Part shown: piece by piece, positions 12,524-23,822 of the stretch
Layout of the letters: each line of letters opens with the position of its first letter
Position numbering within the stretch: the stretch's first letter is position 1
Assembly: GCA_050084515.1 (NCBI GenBank)
Contig: CM114272.1
Location: forward strand, 53,134,001-53,198,000
Source: Blasia pusilla
Lineage: Eukaryota > Marchantiophyta > Marchantiopsida > Blasiales
Direction of reading: 5' to 3'
Length of the DNA: 64,000 nt
Translations under genes and position numbers: made by a program
The notes under the pieces: generated by a model
Seen by the model: the letters and a program-made list of their open reading frames with translations, nothing else
Told to the model about the DNA's origin: nothing
Database searches by the model: none

Positions 12524-12628
12524 GAAGGGATCACTAGTGCTCGTGAATCAGACAGCTTCCCCGGTCATCTCCCGCAGGGGACTACAACCGGGGAAGCTGT
12601 CTGATTCACGAGCACTAGTGATCCCTTC
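12524..12628. repeat. Perfect 42-bp inverted repeat with a 21-nt loop
   Basis: Arm 12524-12565 (starts gaagggatcactagtgctc) is exactly reverse-complemented by 12587-12628, with no mismatch over 42 bp. The loop, 12566-12586, is 21 nt. A stem this long and perfect folds into a fully duplexed RNA if transcribed. It has no relation to the flanking frames. It could be a young small-RNA hairpin locus or the trace of a local inverted duplication. Confidence 0.97.
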
Positions 12629-13042
12629 AACAAAAGTACGAAAGTTTAGGTTGATCACGGAGAAACAAGTTCCTGGAAGGAAGAAACATGTACTAGCGCT
12701 CTCGCTCTCCACCTGGAGGTTAAATCGAGGTCCACATCATGCTTAGTGGTCTCTCGTTCTCAAGCTCTCCTTCTCCCTATCAAAGCTCGGTGGGCTTGGT
12801 GCTGTCCCTAAACGAGAGAGAGAGTTGGTATTGTTTTCAAGTGCAATTCTTTCATCGGACACACGACCTGTTACTATGCAAGAGCATGTTGGCCTGCCAC
12901 TCTTCAGAAATTGGAGATTAACAGCAGCAAACTAATGTCAACGATTTTGCGCGAGGTCTGGCACATCTAGTCGGTGGGAGATTAAGCATGCGAACAATGC
13001 TTGATGCTCCGGGAAGATCCCAATTTTTCTTTCAAGCGTAGG
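12629..13042. other. Intergenic, nothing recognised
   Basis: Moderate GC sequence between the 42-bp inverted repeat and the 49-bp minisatellite. Short frames exist, but none has a recognisable motif. Confidence 0.5.
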
Positions 13043-13433
13043 CATCTGCGACACACTCCTTTGCCACACATAGCACCTGCAAGGCAAGCACATCTGCGAA
13101 ACGCTTCTTTCGTCACAAAGAGCATCAGGAAGACGAAGACATCCGCGAAACGCTTCTTTCGTCACCAAGAGCATCAGGAACACGAAGACATCCGCGAAAC
13201 GCTTCTTTCGTCACATAGAGCATCAGGAAGACGAAGACATCCGCGAAACGCTTCTTTCGTCACATAGAGCATCAGGAAGACGAAGACATCCGCGAAACGC
13301 TTCTTTCGTCACAAAGAGCATCATGAAGATGAGGACACCTACTAGACGCCTCCTTTGTCATTCATAGCACCCGGAAGGCAAACGCATCTGCGAAATGCTT
13401 CATCCGTGTCAAGTATCACCAAGGAAGAGAGAG
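13043..13433 (+). repeat. 49-bp minisatellite, about 8 copies
   Basis: Units begin with cat(c/t)(c/t)gcgaaacgcttc at 13043 (48 bp), 13091, 13140, 13189, 13238, 13287, 13336 and 13385. Spacing is exactly 49 bp from 13091 on. The five units from 13091 to 13335 are nearly identical; the outermost units are diverged, the usual pattern of expansion from the middle of an array. Because 49 is not a multiple of three the array rotates through all frames, so coding is unlikely. Confidence 0.95.
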
Positions 13434-15829
13434 ACGTTTCCTCCCTCAAACAGGGCACCTTACCCCGATTGTGGAAAGGTTCCCATCATCGGGGAACACT
13501 GATTCATCGCTCCACGAACTCACTCAGAGATTCGCAGTGGTCAAGATCTGGGCGATCACTCCCATTACGGGCGGAAACGTGCAGCAGATGACAGCCTGGT
13601 GCGAAACTATACTCTACCCGACAATTAGGTGCGATCCACCACCAGAAGCAGATGTCACACTCCATGCGCAAGAGCAGAGCAGAGCAGAGAGTGGCGAACG
13701 GTCTGAATTCACATCCTCTTCCAAAGTCACCAGAAATTCCCCATTTGCCACAGTTCCACTGATCACGTTGACAATAAGCCAAACCAATCCTTCATCGATC
13801 CACACAACCACCCATGAAACCAAACTGTGAGCCGGAAACTGTAGCAAAACAGCGCATGCAATTGACGAGGAATATCGGACTCGGAATCGATGAAGCAGAT
13901 CTCTCCGCTCATATCAGTTTCCGCCAATCCGATGTTCTGAAACTACACACCATACGGCGAGGTGAGACTCCACGTGAATCCTCAATCCCAACCGCGACAG
14001 GTGCACAATGCCCACCGTCCCGACTCCGAATCATGCCAAAGTCGCGATTGTCTGCGTATGGCTTTCACGAAGTCCGAAGAAGCAAAGCACTTCACCACTG
14101 ATGTAAAGCGATCTAGATCGCTCCCGTAACAAATCCTAAAGAAACCGAGATCGCCCACACCGACTTTGCTCCATGTTCATGAGACCGATGCTCCAGCGCG
14201 CACCCACGACCTCCAAAAGGTCACCGTTCGTGCCTCACAGCTCTACAGCTGCAGCTGCATCTGCATCTGCATCGGACACCAGAGGCCGGCATGGCTACGA
14301 AATCCAACGAGAATCTCCAGTTTCATGCCGTGACTCTGTTTTCCACTTCGATCCTGCAGATTTTGCGAATGCAGACAACAAGAAGAGGTAGCTTTTGTCA
14401 CGTGTTACGGTTGGCCTCTTTTCAGGCGTGCCTGGGTCTCATAAGTTCCCGGGGGCTTTGGCATGTTTAAATGTGTTTCCTTGAAAGAGTAAGCCACGAA
14501 CAGAAAAGAAACGAAACTTAAAACCACCAAAATTTTAAGTGGTTTTACGTTTCGTAGTTTTTACTATACCGTCGTGGTACTTATCCCTGAAGCACTTTGG
14601 TTTCTTTCCGTTTGGATTTTCCTAACTTTTTATTTTGAGATCAATTTCTTTCCATTAAATATGTGAAGAGGACGGTTTAGACGCGGACTTGTCATGACAT
14701 GCTCACTTTTAGAGGGTGTATGTTTGTTCCACTCCATCCAACCTAAGCAAAAATGCTAATGATGTGGTTACTTCTTAACCCTCATGATTCATAATGGTGT
14801 TCCAACATGATCTTACTACATAATCTTACTCAAGATCGAGTTATAGTCCAACGTGTAGGAGGGTGTATGATTTGTTAGAATTGGCATTGGCCCGAAGTAG
14901 GTTAGTGTGATCTAGATCAGTTAATTAACTATAATTAATTTAACTAGGTTTAGTTCACCATAATTCGTTTGGTTAGATATTCTTATTAGGGTTTATTGTA
15001 CATGTGCCATATTCTTGAGAAGGGGACTAGCCCTCGCTCATTCTCTCAAGTGGTGAAAGATTTTGGTTTGAGTCTTGAAGGCGGAGTTATGTTCGTCCCT
15101 AGGATGGACATGTCCATGTCACGCTTGCACTCTGTGCAAACCAGGGTTTCTGCAGCCCGCCCGCACCCGCAGCTCGCTTCTGCATCCCAAGCCCGCACGG
15201 GCGACCGAGATACCAAAACATTCCGGGGAAGGACCCATTGGGTATGTCCATCCCATGGATGGACAAGTTTTTTTCCGTACAACCTTGGAAATTTTAAGAT
15301 TCTTCTGGACCATTTCAGAAGTATAGGTGGCTAGTAACCAAGACGGTGCTGTTCATTTCACATAAAATTATAACCTTGGATATATTTAAAGATGGTTTTG
15401 AAAAGTAGGAGAAATTCTCCTGAAAAACACAAAAGCAATGTTAACTCTTTTCATCAAAAAAGTTTAAATTATTGTAAGAGAGGGCATTATGGTTAAACTG
15501 CTTCTATTCTTATGCTTTTCATCATTTCTAGCATCCTCTCCAAAATTTTGCAATACCATAGAGGGAAAATGCGAGTATGAGTGGCCAAAATAGGAAGAGA
15601 ATAAATAATCCTTGAGTGCTCCATGTATAATGTCACCATCTCCCTCTGCAACGTACTTAAGCTTGATCCTAAATCTTGGTTCTTGCATCTATAATCTATG
15701 AATATATCTGCAATATATGCAAAATAATCTTCCATATATTGCACAAGTTCTGGTTTCAAGAATTTCCAATGAAATAGCATCCCTCCTATTTCTTCCATGA
15801 CAAATACTTACTTATGTATACACCTTCTA
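13434..15829. other. Island edge and intergenic sequence, no gene recognised
   Basis: GC-richer up to ~14450, then AT-rich. Several short overlapping frames (for example 14173-14391, with an Ala/Ser run from a gctgcatctgcatctgc repeat) are not convincing. It contains a small foldback at 14495-14576. The stretch 14873-15300 carries a tgttagaat start and an inverted echo of ggacatgtccat, which might be LTR-like but lacks a partner. Confidence 0.45.
14495..14576. repeat. Short MITE-like foldback
   Basis: Inner arms 14512-14527 and 14539-14555 pair (cgaaac.ttaaaaccac with gtggtttta.cgtttcg). An outer ccacga / tcgtgg pair encloses them. The ~80-bp palindromic unit resembles a deleted foldback element. 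No target duplication was identified. Confidence 0.5.
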
Positions 15830-16829
15830 TGTCGCGACCCTCGTGACCAAATGAGTGTCAAAGCGGAACATCGGAACATTAGCGGGCTCACGCTAAGATG
15901 GTTTGCGCGTTGGAGTGGTCTCAAAAGAGAGACAAGAGACGGGACGCAAGCGAGGTTTCACGTTTCATATGTTATGGTCCCGACTGAGAAACCTGGACCA
16001 AACGCGGAACAAGACTTGAAAGGAGTTGAGTCTAGGAAGTGGGTTGCCAAAGGAAGAATCCGGATTTGGAACACCACTAGCGTTTGAGAGTTTCCGACTG
16101 TATTTATGGCCATAACTTTTAGCGCCAAGATGCGTTTGGATTGAACAAGGATGCGTTGGAAGACTTATGGAAAGACGGTTCAAACGCACTAAAGATTTCT
16201 GCAAACGCATAAGCAAGAGCTGAGAAACAACCCGGAAACGACTGTAAGTAGAGTCGGGTTGAGGGCCATAACGAAGGGCCCGACCCTCCTTTTCCAAAGG
16301 GGGGTTATTGGAGAACCCCAAAAGTACTAGGAAGGGGGAAGGTCTCCAAGAGTGCTTGGAACTCGAACCCCACTTTGGGCGCCACGAGGCGGCTCAAGGG
16401 CATGGAATGGACCAAGAGTTTGGGGTTGGGTTGGAAAACCAGAACCAAGTCTATGGAGGCGATTTTAGACATCCCTCTTGGATTTCACCCCGCAACTCAA
16501 TTACTTGGGTCTCGGTTTGGAACTCACACGAGGTTCGTTAAACAGTTGGGATCGCTAGGCCCGCAAGTGCTGTTTTAGGTTCCTGGACTAATCAGGAAGT
16601 CTGTCCCAAGTCTTGAAGGACTTGCCATGTTTTGGAAACTAGGAAGTAAGGAAGGTTGAGCTTGATGAGACGCCGAGTTGAGAACTCGCTGGGTTGGAAC
16701 GCTGGTTGATCCAGACCCGACTAACGAGAGTGCGTGTTTGGGTGCAGACTAGCGATGAGATCGTGTCCTACTGAACGTACGCTTCCGCAACGATAAATAT
16801 TGACGTTCAAGGAGAGTAGGGGCACGACA
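15830..16829 (+). mobile_element. Solo LTR of gypsy family B with TTCTA target duplication
   Basis: It begins TGTCGCGACC and ends GCACGACA, so it has the terminal TG..CA of an LTR, and is 1000 bp long. It is flanked by the identical 5-bp sequences ttcta (15825-15829 and 16830-16834), a perfect target-site duplication. It is the plus-strand counterpart of the minus-oriented LTR at 21431-22433; shared blocks include gcgggctcacgctaagatgg and gttcaaggagagtaggggc. No internal element sequence adjoins it. A solo LTR is the normal product of recombination between the two LTRs of a full element. Confidence 0.92.
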
Positions 16830-19070
16830 TTCTAGTTCCTCAAAACATTCCAAAAACTTTCTTGTAATCTTAATCAGAGATTCCAAGTTATATTTGGAAT
16901 TTTTTGGGAATTATGTGGAGGTTTCATGTTATGAGAATAAAAATAATTTTCCCCTCTATAGCTTGACCAACAAATAAATTTCTAGAAGCTCAATCTAGAA
17001 ATCATACTACCAATCTATTTTGAGAACTTGTTGCATTACTCGATCCCCTTTGATCCCTTAGAGAAATATACTTCTCCCACAGCAATGCCGTGCATCTTGA
17101 GTCTTGAAAAGAGAACTCCTAATGATTTTTCCTTGCGTCACCAACAACTTCATCAATAATCTTTGAAATATGCATCAACTTCCTTACAAAGTTCCCGTAT
17201 CAATCTTAGTATCCTAGATTCCTAGGATACAATCATACAATATGTCTCCAATATGGAAATCTTAGAATCTAACGTCATCCATCAAGAAACCCATTGATAC
17301 TAATGTTGAGAATAGCAATGTGATAAATCCTTCCTCTCATTCCTCTTAAGGATTCTTCTCTTGTTCTCACTCTTTCCCATGATTACGATTGGAAAATTTT
17401 CTACTTCATGAATCTCACCTTCCTCACTTGAACTATCCCATATTTAAACTTACTAAAACCAAAAAACCATATTAGTTACTATGTAACTAGCAACCTTATT
17501 TCATTTAACACATAATAGTCATAAGGCATGTCCTATTCTTGCTAATGAAGATGGGTGGGACGGAGGCGTGGACTTATTGTTATGGGAGAGACTTTGATTC
17601 TCATTTATATGAACTTAAGTCCTAAGTTTACTCTAAAGTAAGAATGACTTCAAGGAAATTGGAATCATCAAGGAAGTTGGAAACCCAAAAATATTTTAAG
17701 CCACCACAATTGTCGATATTGGTTATTTCATTGCATAAAAAAATATGTCAAAAAGTAAAATACTCCCCCATTACCAAAAATAGTCTGAAAAAAGGAAAAA
17801 AACTTTAATGACAAAAATATTAACGAAGTATGCACCAAAAAGGTAGAGTTCGAGTTTAGTGAAATGTGATGGGATTGACCAATGAGTTTCTAATCCCAAT
17901 CGTTTCACCCAAAGCATATGGGGAGCCATTTTTAATCCAAATTAAAAACTCTCCTTACAAATGGTTTATGGGAAATTCATACAACAAAAGCCTAACTAGG
18001 CAAAAAATCTTGGAAATATTAAAACATCACTACACACAAAGCAAAAATGATGAAAAAGGAGAGAGAGAGAGAGAAAAAAATTGAAGAATTATGTGAAGAG
18101 AGAAGAGGAGATCTCCCTTTCATATGGGGAGAAGAAAGGAAAGGAAGTGAGGAAGGATAGAGGGAGCCCGCATGGTCTGGATGTGTGCCCCTCCCCTCCT
18201 CTTTCCCTGACCCTAAAACATAACACTTGAAGTTGTTGATGAGCATTAGCTACTTTAACTATTCGATGGGCTATGAACCTTAGAAGGACTTGACGGGGAG
18301 CGTAAGAATCAAGTTGTGAAGAGAGAAGCACTGAAGTATAAAAGACATCCCTAAGAAATTTTAACTAAGTTGCATGATTTGAAATTTAAATACTATGTTA
18401 CATTAAAAATTAAGGGAGCCAAGAAGGTGAAAAAAATCATGGAAGCAATTTATTTTATCAAATATTACCTCCAAAAGTGTGGGTCAATTTTATTATTTGT
18501 GTATAGTTTGAGGAAGTGAAGATGGAAATACCTTTACAAAAGGTTCTCTTCCATTTGGAGACCCAATATTTGGTGTGTTGATTAAATACATGCATAAGTG
18601 AATATATTTATACACAAATTTTGGTGTGGGCAAGTTGATATGAGTGTAAACATGGGAAACTTGATATATGACTATGGTCACTATAGGACAAGGGCTCCAA
18701 GAAGGAGTAGACCAATATCATATGTATTTACGATTCAAGAGAGCAAACTATAAGCCTTATTTTGAGTGCTAAGTTCAAATTCCAAAATAAATGCAAAGTA
18801 ACAAAAAATTTTCATATGAAGAAGAAAGTAACGAGATAAAAAAACTCTTAAGATTGGAATAAAAATTATGTGATGGTAACTAAAAAATAAGAAAATTTTA
18901 AAAATTTGTGATTATCTTGCAATGTCACCAATTGCAACATGATTTAAGGTTTTGGATGTTATATGTATCAAAAAATTCATTGGTGCAAAATTATGGTACT
19001 TTGTGAGATTGTGACTACTAACGAACTCTTTTTCGGTGAGAAAATTATAAGTGTGATACGACTAGTGAGT
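16830..19070. other. AT-rich intergenic sequence
   Basis: No credible gene. It includes simple GA runs (18058-18075) and GAGG-rich text near 18100-18190, but no recognised transposon ends. Confidence 0.5.
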
Positions 19071-19149
19071 CATAGACTTTGTGATTGAACGTCGGAGGCG
19101 CGTTACATAGACTTTGTGATTGAATGTGGTGAACGTCGGAGGCGCGTTA
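19071..19149. repeat. 44-bp tandem duplication at the broken end of element B
   Basis: gaacgtcggaggcgcgttac occurs at 19087 and 19131, and catagactttgtgattgaa at 19071 and 19106. This imperfect tandem duplication of RT coding sequence (region CNAPPTF) sits exactly where similarity to the element stops. It looks like filler DNA at a repaired break. Confidence 0.85.
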
Positions 19150-19812
19150 CATAGACCGAAAGGCATCACTACAAACTCAAAGGAACCGTATCTCGTCCTG
19201 CACGCAATCTTCTCCACATCTGCCTCGGCAATCCGAATCTAGTAATATCCTGACTTCAAGTCAATCCTACTGAAATATCTCGCGCCTGCCAGCCTATCAA
19301 AGAGATCATCTATCCTTGGAAGAGGATAATTGTTCCGAACCGTCACTTTGTTCAAAGGCACGGTAATCAACACATGACCTCATCTTTCCATCCTTCTTCT
19401 TTACAAAGAGAACAGGTGCTCCATAAGGTGACTTGCTAGTCCTAATGTAACCCTTTTCCAAGAGCTCACTTAATGCTTTTCAACTCAAGAAGTTCCTCCT
19501 GATTCAACCTATATGGTGCTTTTGAAGGCGGTTGGGAACCGGTATGATCTCTATCTTATGATCTACGGCTCTATGTTGCGGCAATTCGGTCGGAAGCTCA
19601 TTTGTCAAGACATCCTCAAACTCCTGGACCACTTCCTGGAGTGGTTCTGGGATTCCCCTTGAGGCAGCGTCCTGATCTCTGCGTATACTGCTTGTAGCCT
19701 CCTCCACTTGTCTCATCAAGCAGAGAAATCCATCCTCCAACTCAGTCATGCTCCTCCTTGTGATCGAGTTCACCAACTCCATCTTCGGCTGAACCTCACG
19801 GACCAAACGCAC
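19086..19812 (-). pseudogene. Reverse transcriptase N-terminal half, element B
   Basis: The minus-strand frame from 19812 contains the acidic linker FEDVLTNELPTELP, typical of the region just before gypsy RT. Further down, separated by frame changes, are peptides encoded at 19200-19440 that correspond to the YRALN-type and IDLKSGY-type blocks of RT, and at 19155-19190 the [10 protein letters not shown] motif. The catalytic YxDD block and everything downstream are absent. Role when intact: copying element RNA into cDNA. Confidence 0.8.
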
Positions 19813-20087
19813 TGTAACCGTTTGCCTTTTAGCAAGACGCTCAACCTCAATGGTCGGCGTCTTAACTCCACCTCATACGCATCTAGGAATGTATTCCCCA
19901 AAACTCCGTCAATGTCGTCCATTTCGCATACAGTGAAATTCTCCTTCAACTCGAATACCCCGCATCCTACTGTCAAACCCAAGACCAAATCAGAAGTCCG
20001 ATGAGACTTGCCTCCTGCAAATCCCACTTGAGAATGGGCTCGCCCGCCTTAGAGGTAGACAACCCAGTTCCTTCACGATTCTCGGGC
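19770..20087 (-). pseudogene. Retropepsin-like protease remnant, element B
   Basis: The end of the Gag frame reads LLLVDTVL, in place of the aspartic-protease LLxDTGA active-site block. The same frame reappears at 20027-19770 with a DGVLGNTFLD block, equivalent to the second protease motif ending in a conserved Gly-x-x-hydrophobic-Leu. The active-site DTG is altered to DTV and the two halves are separated by a stop, so it is not functional. Confidence 0.7.
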
Positions 20088-21282
20088 TTAGGAAGGAGTG
20101 CGAAGCACTGTATCCACGAGCAACAACACATCGCGATCAGCAATCTTGGATCTTAGGTACACCAAATTGTCGTCCTCTTGGTGACTTGAAGGGCGTCTCC
20201 ATATCGCCGCCAACAGATGCTTAGCAGCAAACGCAATCATACTCCCATTACTAACCTTCGGTTTCGAACACCCTTTCGACACGTGCCCCGGTTCGCCACA
20301 CTTGTAGCATATGACCTTGCCGTTCCCTATCTTCGAGTGTTGTACTCCTTTTGGCTTCGCATGAAGTTCCACTCGTTTTGCTGCCGGGGCAGACGACTCT
20401 CCTGGTTCGTGCTGGCCCCCACTCCAGCCTCTTTTGAACGCCTCCTTATTTTTCGACTTCTTCGAAAAAACTTTTGACTCGAAGGGTTTCTGGGTTTGGA
20501 CCTCATCGTCCCCAATCCGCTCCGCTAGCTTCAGAAGGTCCACGCAGGTCTCTGGCAACGTCGGCATTCGGTAAAGGGCCTTCTTAGCGCTCGGCTTGAG
20601 TCCACTAATGAAGATAGCCTTCTTTGCGTGCTCATCCATCTTCGGACTAGAAGTCAGTTTTGCACTAAACTCCCTCACATACGCGCTTAAGGAACCACTA
20701 TGCCGCATCCGCACGCATTCCACCGTGTCACGCAACCCTTGGTACTCCGGAGTGAACCGATCCCCAATCAACTCCTTGAACTCCTCCCAACTCAGAGGTG
20801 ACTCACCGCCTAGATATTCCTCTCGTTGAGCGGTCCACCATTGTAGAGCATGATCCTTCAGGAAAGTAACGGCCACCGTCACCTTGTCTCGCTCAGCGAC
20901 CTTCTCGCGCCTCACATCTGATTCGATTCCGTAAGGAAATCCTTCACTTTCAAAGCGCCCCACTCCAATAAATGGCGGGCAGGTTCGTCTTCGAGCTTTT
21001 TGCCCTTTTCGGTTTCGAGTGGCCTCTAACTCGGCAATCCGCTTGCTTTGGGACATCTGCTCCACCAACACCTTCAACAAGTCCAACGCCTGGCTCGACT
21101 CCGTCCTTTCCCTCGAGTTTGGGCCCACTGGTCCCGCGGAAGGAGTCGCCACGGGGCGTCCTCACGACTGGCGTTCGGCTCTTGAGTCTCGACTCCTCTA
21201 TAACTTCACGGTCCGCATTGGTTCCTCTCTCGGTTCACGCCGCTTGATTCGGGCGCTTCTTGGGTTGTTCTCCTCGATCGCC
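20088..21282 (-). pseudogene. Gag polyprotein, element B
   Basis: The likely start is the ATG at 21282 (MAIEENNPRS...), followed by a TAG and a frame change, after which the frame ending at 20088 runs open for ~355 codons. It contains the retrotransposon Gag core (WEEFKELIGDRF...; SGSLSAYVREFSAKL) and a perfect CCHC knuckle (CYKCGEPGHVSKGC, CX2CX4HX4C), then runs into the protease. When intact it would form the virus-like particle and bind element RNA. Confidence 0.9.
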
Positions 21283-21416
21283 ATCTCCAAGCCAACTCAC
21301 TCAGATCTCCTCCTCGTTTCTTGCGTCCCTCCTCGGCCCGAGTCTAGCCGCTACCTTGAAATTTCCCAAGCGTCCGGCTGATCCCACGACCCCAAGTTCT
21401 CGCTCACCAAGGATAA

Positions 21417-21428
21417 GCTCTGATACCA
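21417..21428 (-). other. Primer-binding site, initiator tRNA-Met type, element B
   Basis: The minus strand reads TGGTATCAGAGC, the standard plant gypsy/copia primer site complementary to the 3' end of tRNA-iMet. It lies 2 nt inside the LTR end at 21431, exactly where priming of minus-strand cDNA should occur. It fixes the 5' side and orientation of the element. Confidence 0.95.
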
Positions 21429-21430
21429 CT

Positions 21431-22433
21431 TGTCGCGCCCCTACTCTCCTTGAACGTCAATCTTTAGTGTTGCGGAAGCGTGCGTTCAATAGGTCACGAA
21501 CTCATCGCTGATGATCTGCACTCCAAACACGCACTCGTTAGTCGGGTTTGGCCAACCGGCGTTCCAACCCACCGAGTCCTAAACTCGGAGTCTCGTCAAG
21601 CTCAACCTTCCTTAGTTCCTAGCTCCCAACACATGGCAAGTCCTTCAAGACTTGGAACACACTTCCTGGTTAGTCTAGGGATCTGAAACGGCACTTGCAC
21701 GCCTAGCGATCCCAACTGTTCAACGGTCCTCGTGTGAGTTCTGAACCGAGACCCAAGTTATTGAGTCGCGGCGTGAAATCCAAGAGGGATGTCTAAAATC
21801 ACCTCAATGGACTTGGTGCAGGTTTTCCAACCCAACGCCCAAACTCGCGTTCCGTTCCATGCCCTTGAGCCGCCCCTCGGCGCCCAAAGTGGGGTTTGGG
21901 TTCCAAGCACTCTCGGAGACCTTCCCCCTTACTAGTACTTCTGGGGTTCTCCAATAACCCCTCCCCTTTGGGAAAGAGGTTCGGGCCCTTCATTGTGGCC
22001 CTCAACCCGACTCCACTTACAGTCATTTTCGGGTTTTATCTCGGCCTCCGCTTATGCGTTTGCAGCGATCTTTAGTGCGTTTTGACCGGCTCTCCATAAG
22101 CTTTCCAACGCACCCTTATTTGCTCCAAACGCATCTCGGCGCTAAAAGTTATGGCTAGAAATACAGTCAGAAACTCTCAAACGCAAGTGGCGTTCCAAAT
22201 CCGGATCTTTCCTTTGGCAACCCACTTCCTAGACTCGACTTCTTTCAAGTCTCATTCCGCGTTTGGTCCAGGTTTCTGAGTTGCGACCATCACATCTGAA
22301 ACGCGACTTCTCGCTCGCGTCTCGTCTCTTGTCTCCTCTTTGAGACAACTCCAACGCGCAAACCATCTTAGCGTGAGCCCGCTAATGTTCCGATGTTCCG
22401 CTTGGCACTTGTTTGGTCATGAGGGTCGCGACA
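21431..22433 (-). repeat. 5' LTR of element B
   Basis: 1003 bp with TGTC...GACA ends. On the minus strand it starts TGTCGCGACCCTCATGACC, matching the solo LTR at 15830. The inner end abuts the tRNA-Met primer site. The host sequence beyond 22433 (gatct) cannot be paired with a target duplication because the 3' half of the element is gone. Confidence 0.92.
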
Positions 22434-22924
22434 GATCTAGCATTTACATGTTTTTCTCCAAAGTGAAAAATAGAAAAATGGAAGGAGATGGTGGGTGGAA
22501 CCGATTTATAATTTATGCTCACGTACATGCCCAATAAAGTCATAGTACTTGGACTCAATTGGGATTCCCACTTGTGAAATTCCCTATATTAGACACACAT
22601 AGTCCGAAGGTTATTCCAATGCGATCACATAGTAGGGATTCTCAAACATCCATGTAGCCACCACCGAGGTATTGTCCCTACACCATTTTTTGAGAATCCA
22701 TACTTTGAGAAATCCTTCTTTGGTTGTCCGTTGGAGGTTTCTAAAGCGTCTAATCCACATGTGTTTGAACTTCCTTACAAAATTTCATTTCCACTAACGT
22801 CCCCCGTTTTTATGGTGTGAAGCGAAAATTGGATTACTCATCATCAAGTTCCTATAGGATTGGATCTATTTACATATTATGAGGAAAATCTAAAATTCTA
22901 GTATTACACAAATTTTCCTTTTGA
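22434..22924. other. AT-rich sequence between element B and the Helitron-like unit
   Basis: No coding frame or repeat signature recognised apart from short A/T tracts. Confidence 0.5.
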
Positions 22925-23025
22925 TCTATACTACTAAAGTAGAAGCAATTTCTTCATGGTTACACCTCTCTTGGTGACGCATTTCAAAATTTTAAATGCC
23001 CATGACAGAAAAAGAATTAAGGGCG

Positions 23026-23140
23026 GTGAGGGGTAATTAAGTTAGGGGATGGGAGGGAGAGGATAGTGAGGGGTAATTAAGTTAGGGGATGGGAGGGAGA
23101 GGATAGTGAGGGGTAATTAAGTCAAAGGATGGGAGGGAGA
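23026..23140 (+). repeat. 40-bp tandem repeat, 3 copies
   Basis: gtgaggggtaattaagttag begins at 23026, 23066 and (slightly altered) 23106. The first two units are identical. It lies within the Helitron-like body; a single related unit is present in the 62.7-kb copy, so the triplication is specific to this copy. Confidence 0.95.
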
Positions 23141-23651
23141 GTTTTCTGATTTTTAATTATTTTAAACCACTTAGCAGCAAGACTAGATTTATTTTTAATG
23201 TATTTTTAAGAAAATATCTTTCTCAAAAAAATCAAGGAGGTAGGGCTTAAAAATAAATGGACTCCTTATTTAATACAAATTTATTGAATTGAAACTACAT
23301 TCCTATCAAACGCTTAATTCATCCTTTGGAACCATATAACTGTCAAAAGTTAGTGATTGTTCATCCGAATTGTTACAAGTCCAATACCATAGATGTGCAT
23401 TCAATAGCTTAGATGGTTTAGATATTTTTCATGATGAATTTTAGGTCCGTCATCCAAGTGCATTTTCTTGATTCAAATTTATCCCATTGCAAATAACTCT
23501 TCTAAAAATTTTTCTTTTCGTTAAAATTTGAAAAAATACAATTTCGGAAAAAAATTAGGTAGGAAAATTCCATTTCAAAATCAAAATTATGAAATTGAAA
23601 AATATTTAAAATTCAAGAAGGTACACAAATTGATGTCTGCATAATTTATTA

Positions 23652-23680
23652 CTAGACGGTGTCCGTGCTCTGCACTGGTG
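23652..23680 (-). other. Helitron-like 3' end (hairpin plus CTAG)
   Basis: On the minus strand gtgc-aga-gcac forms a hairpin (23665-23675), followed about 10 nt later by CTAG|T ending at 23652. This is the terminal pattern of Helitrons. It marks an element on the minus strand that overlaps or is nested in the 22925-24085 unit. Confidence 0.5.
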
Positions 23681-23822
23681 AAAAACCGTAGTCGGCTCCA
23701 AACTCGAGAGCAGAGCACCTGTAACCCATGGGAGGAAGAATATGAATTAAGAGGAAAAATCTTTGTGGTCCATAAGGACACGTGTCATGAGGAGACGTGA
23801 CACCTCTTATTTCAAATTTTAA

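Larger units (their letters stand above)
19071..22433 (-). mobile_element. Truncated Ty3/gypsy retrotransposon, family B
   Basis: Read on the minus strand: 5' LTR (22433-21431), PBS, Gag, protease and the first half of reverse transcriptase, ending abruptly at 19071 inside RT just after the [10 protein letters not shown] motif. RNase H, integrase and the 3' LTR are missing. At the broken end a 24-bp piece of RT is duplicated with 44-bp spacing. Codons carry stops and shifts, so the copy is inactive. Other LTRs of this family lie at 15830, 44400 and 63657. Confidence 0.9.

Noticed and set aside
12527-12625. Cloning-vector contamination suggested by the atcactagtg words at the palindrome arms
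   Set aside because: Only a short SpeI-like word resembles vector polylinker; neighbouring vector sequence is absent and both arms continue into unique sequence.
13001-13267. Frame with repeated HLRNASFVT / IRETLLSS peptides
   Set aside because: Produced by the 49-bp minisatellite read in rotating frames; not a repeat protein.
13043-13433. Regularly spaced repeats suggesting a CRISPR array
   Set aside because: Units are contiguous without unique spacers, and the sequence is plant nuclear DNA; it is a minisatellite.
14873-15350. Possible copia-type LTR beginning tgttagaattggc
   Set aside because: No second copy, target duplication or primer-binding site is visible in the window.
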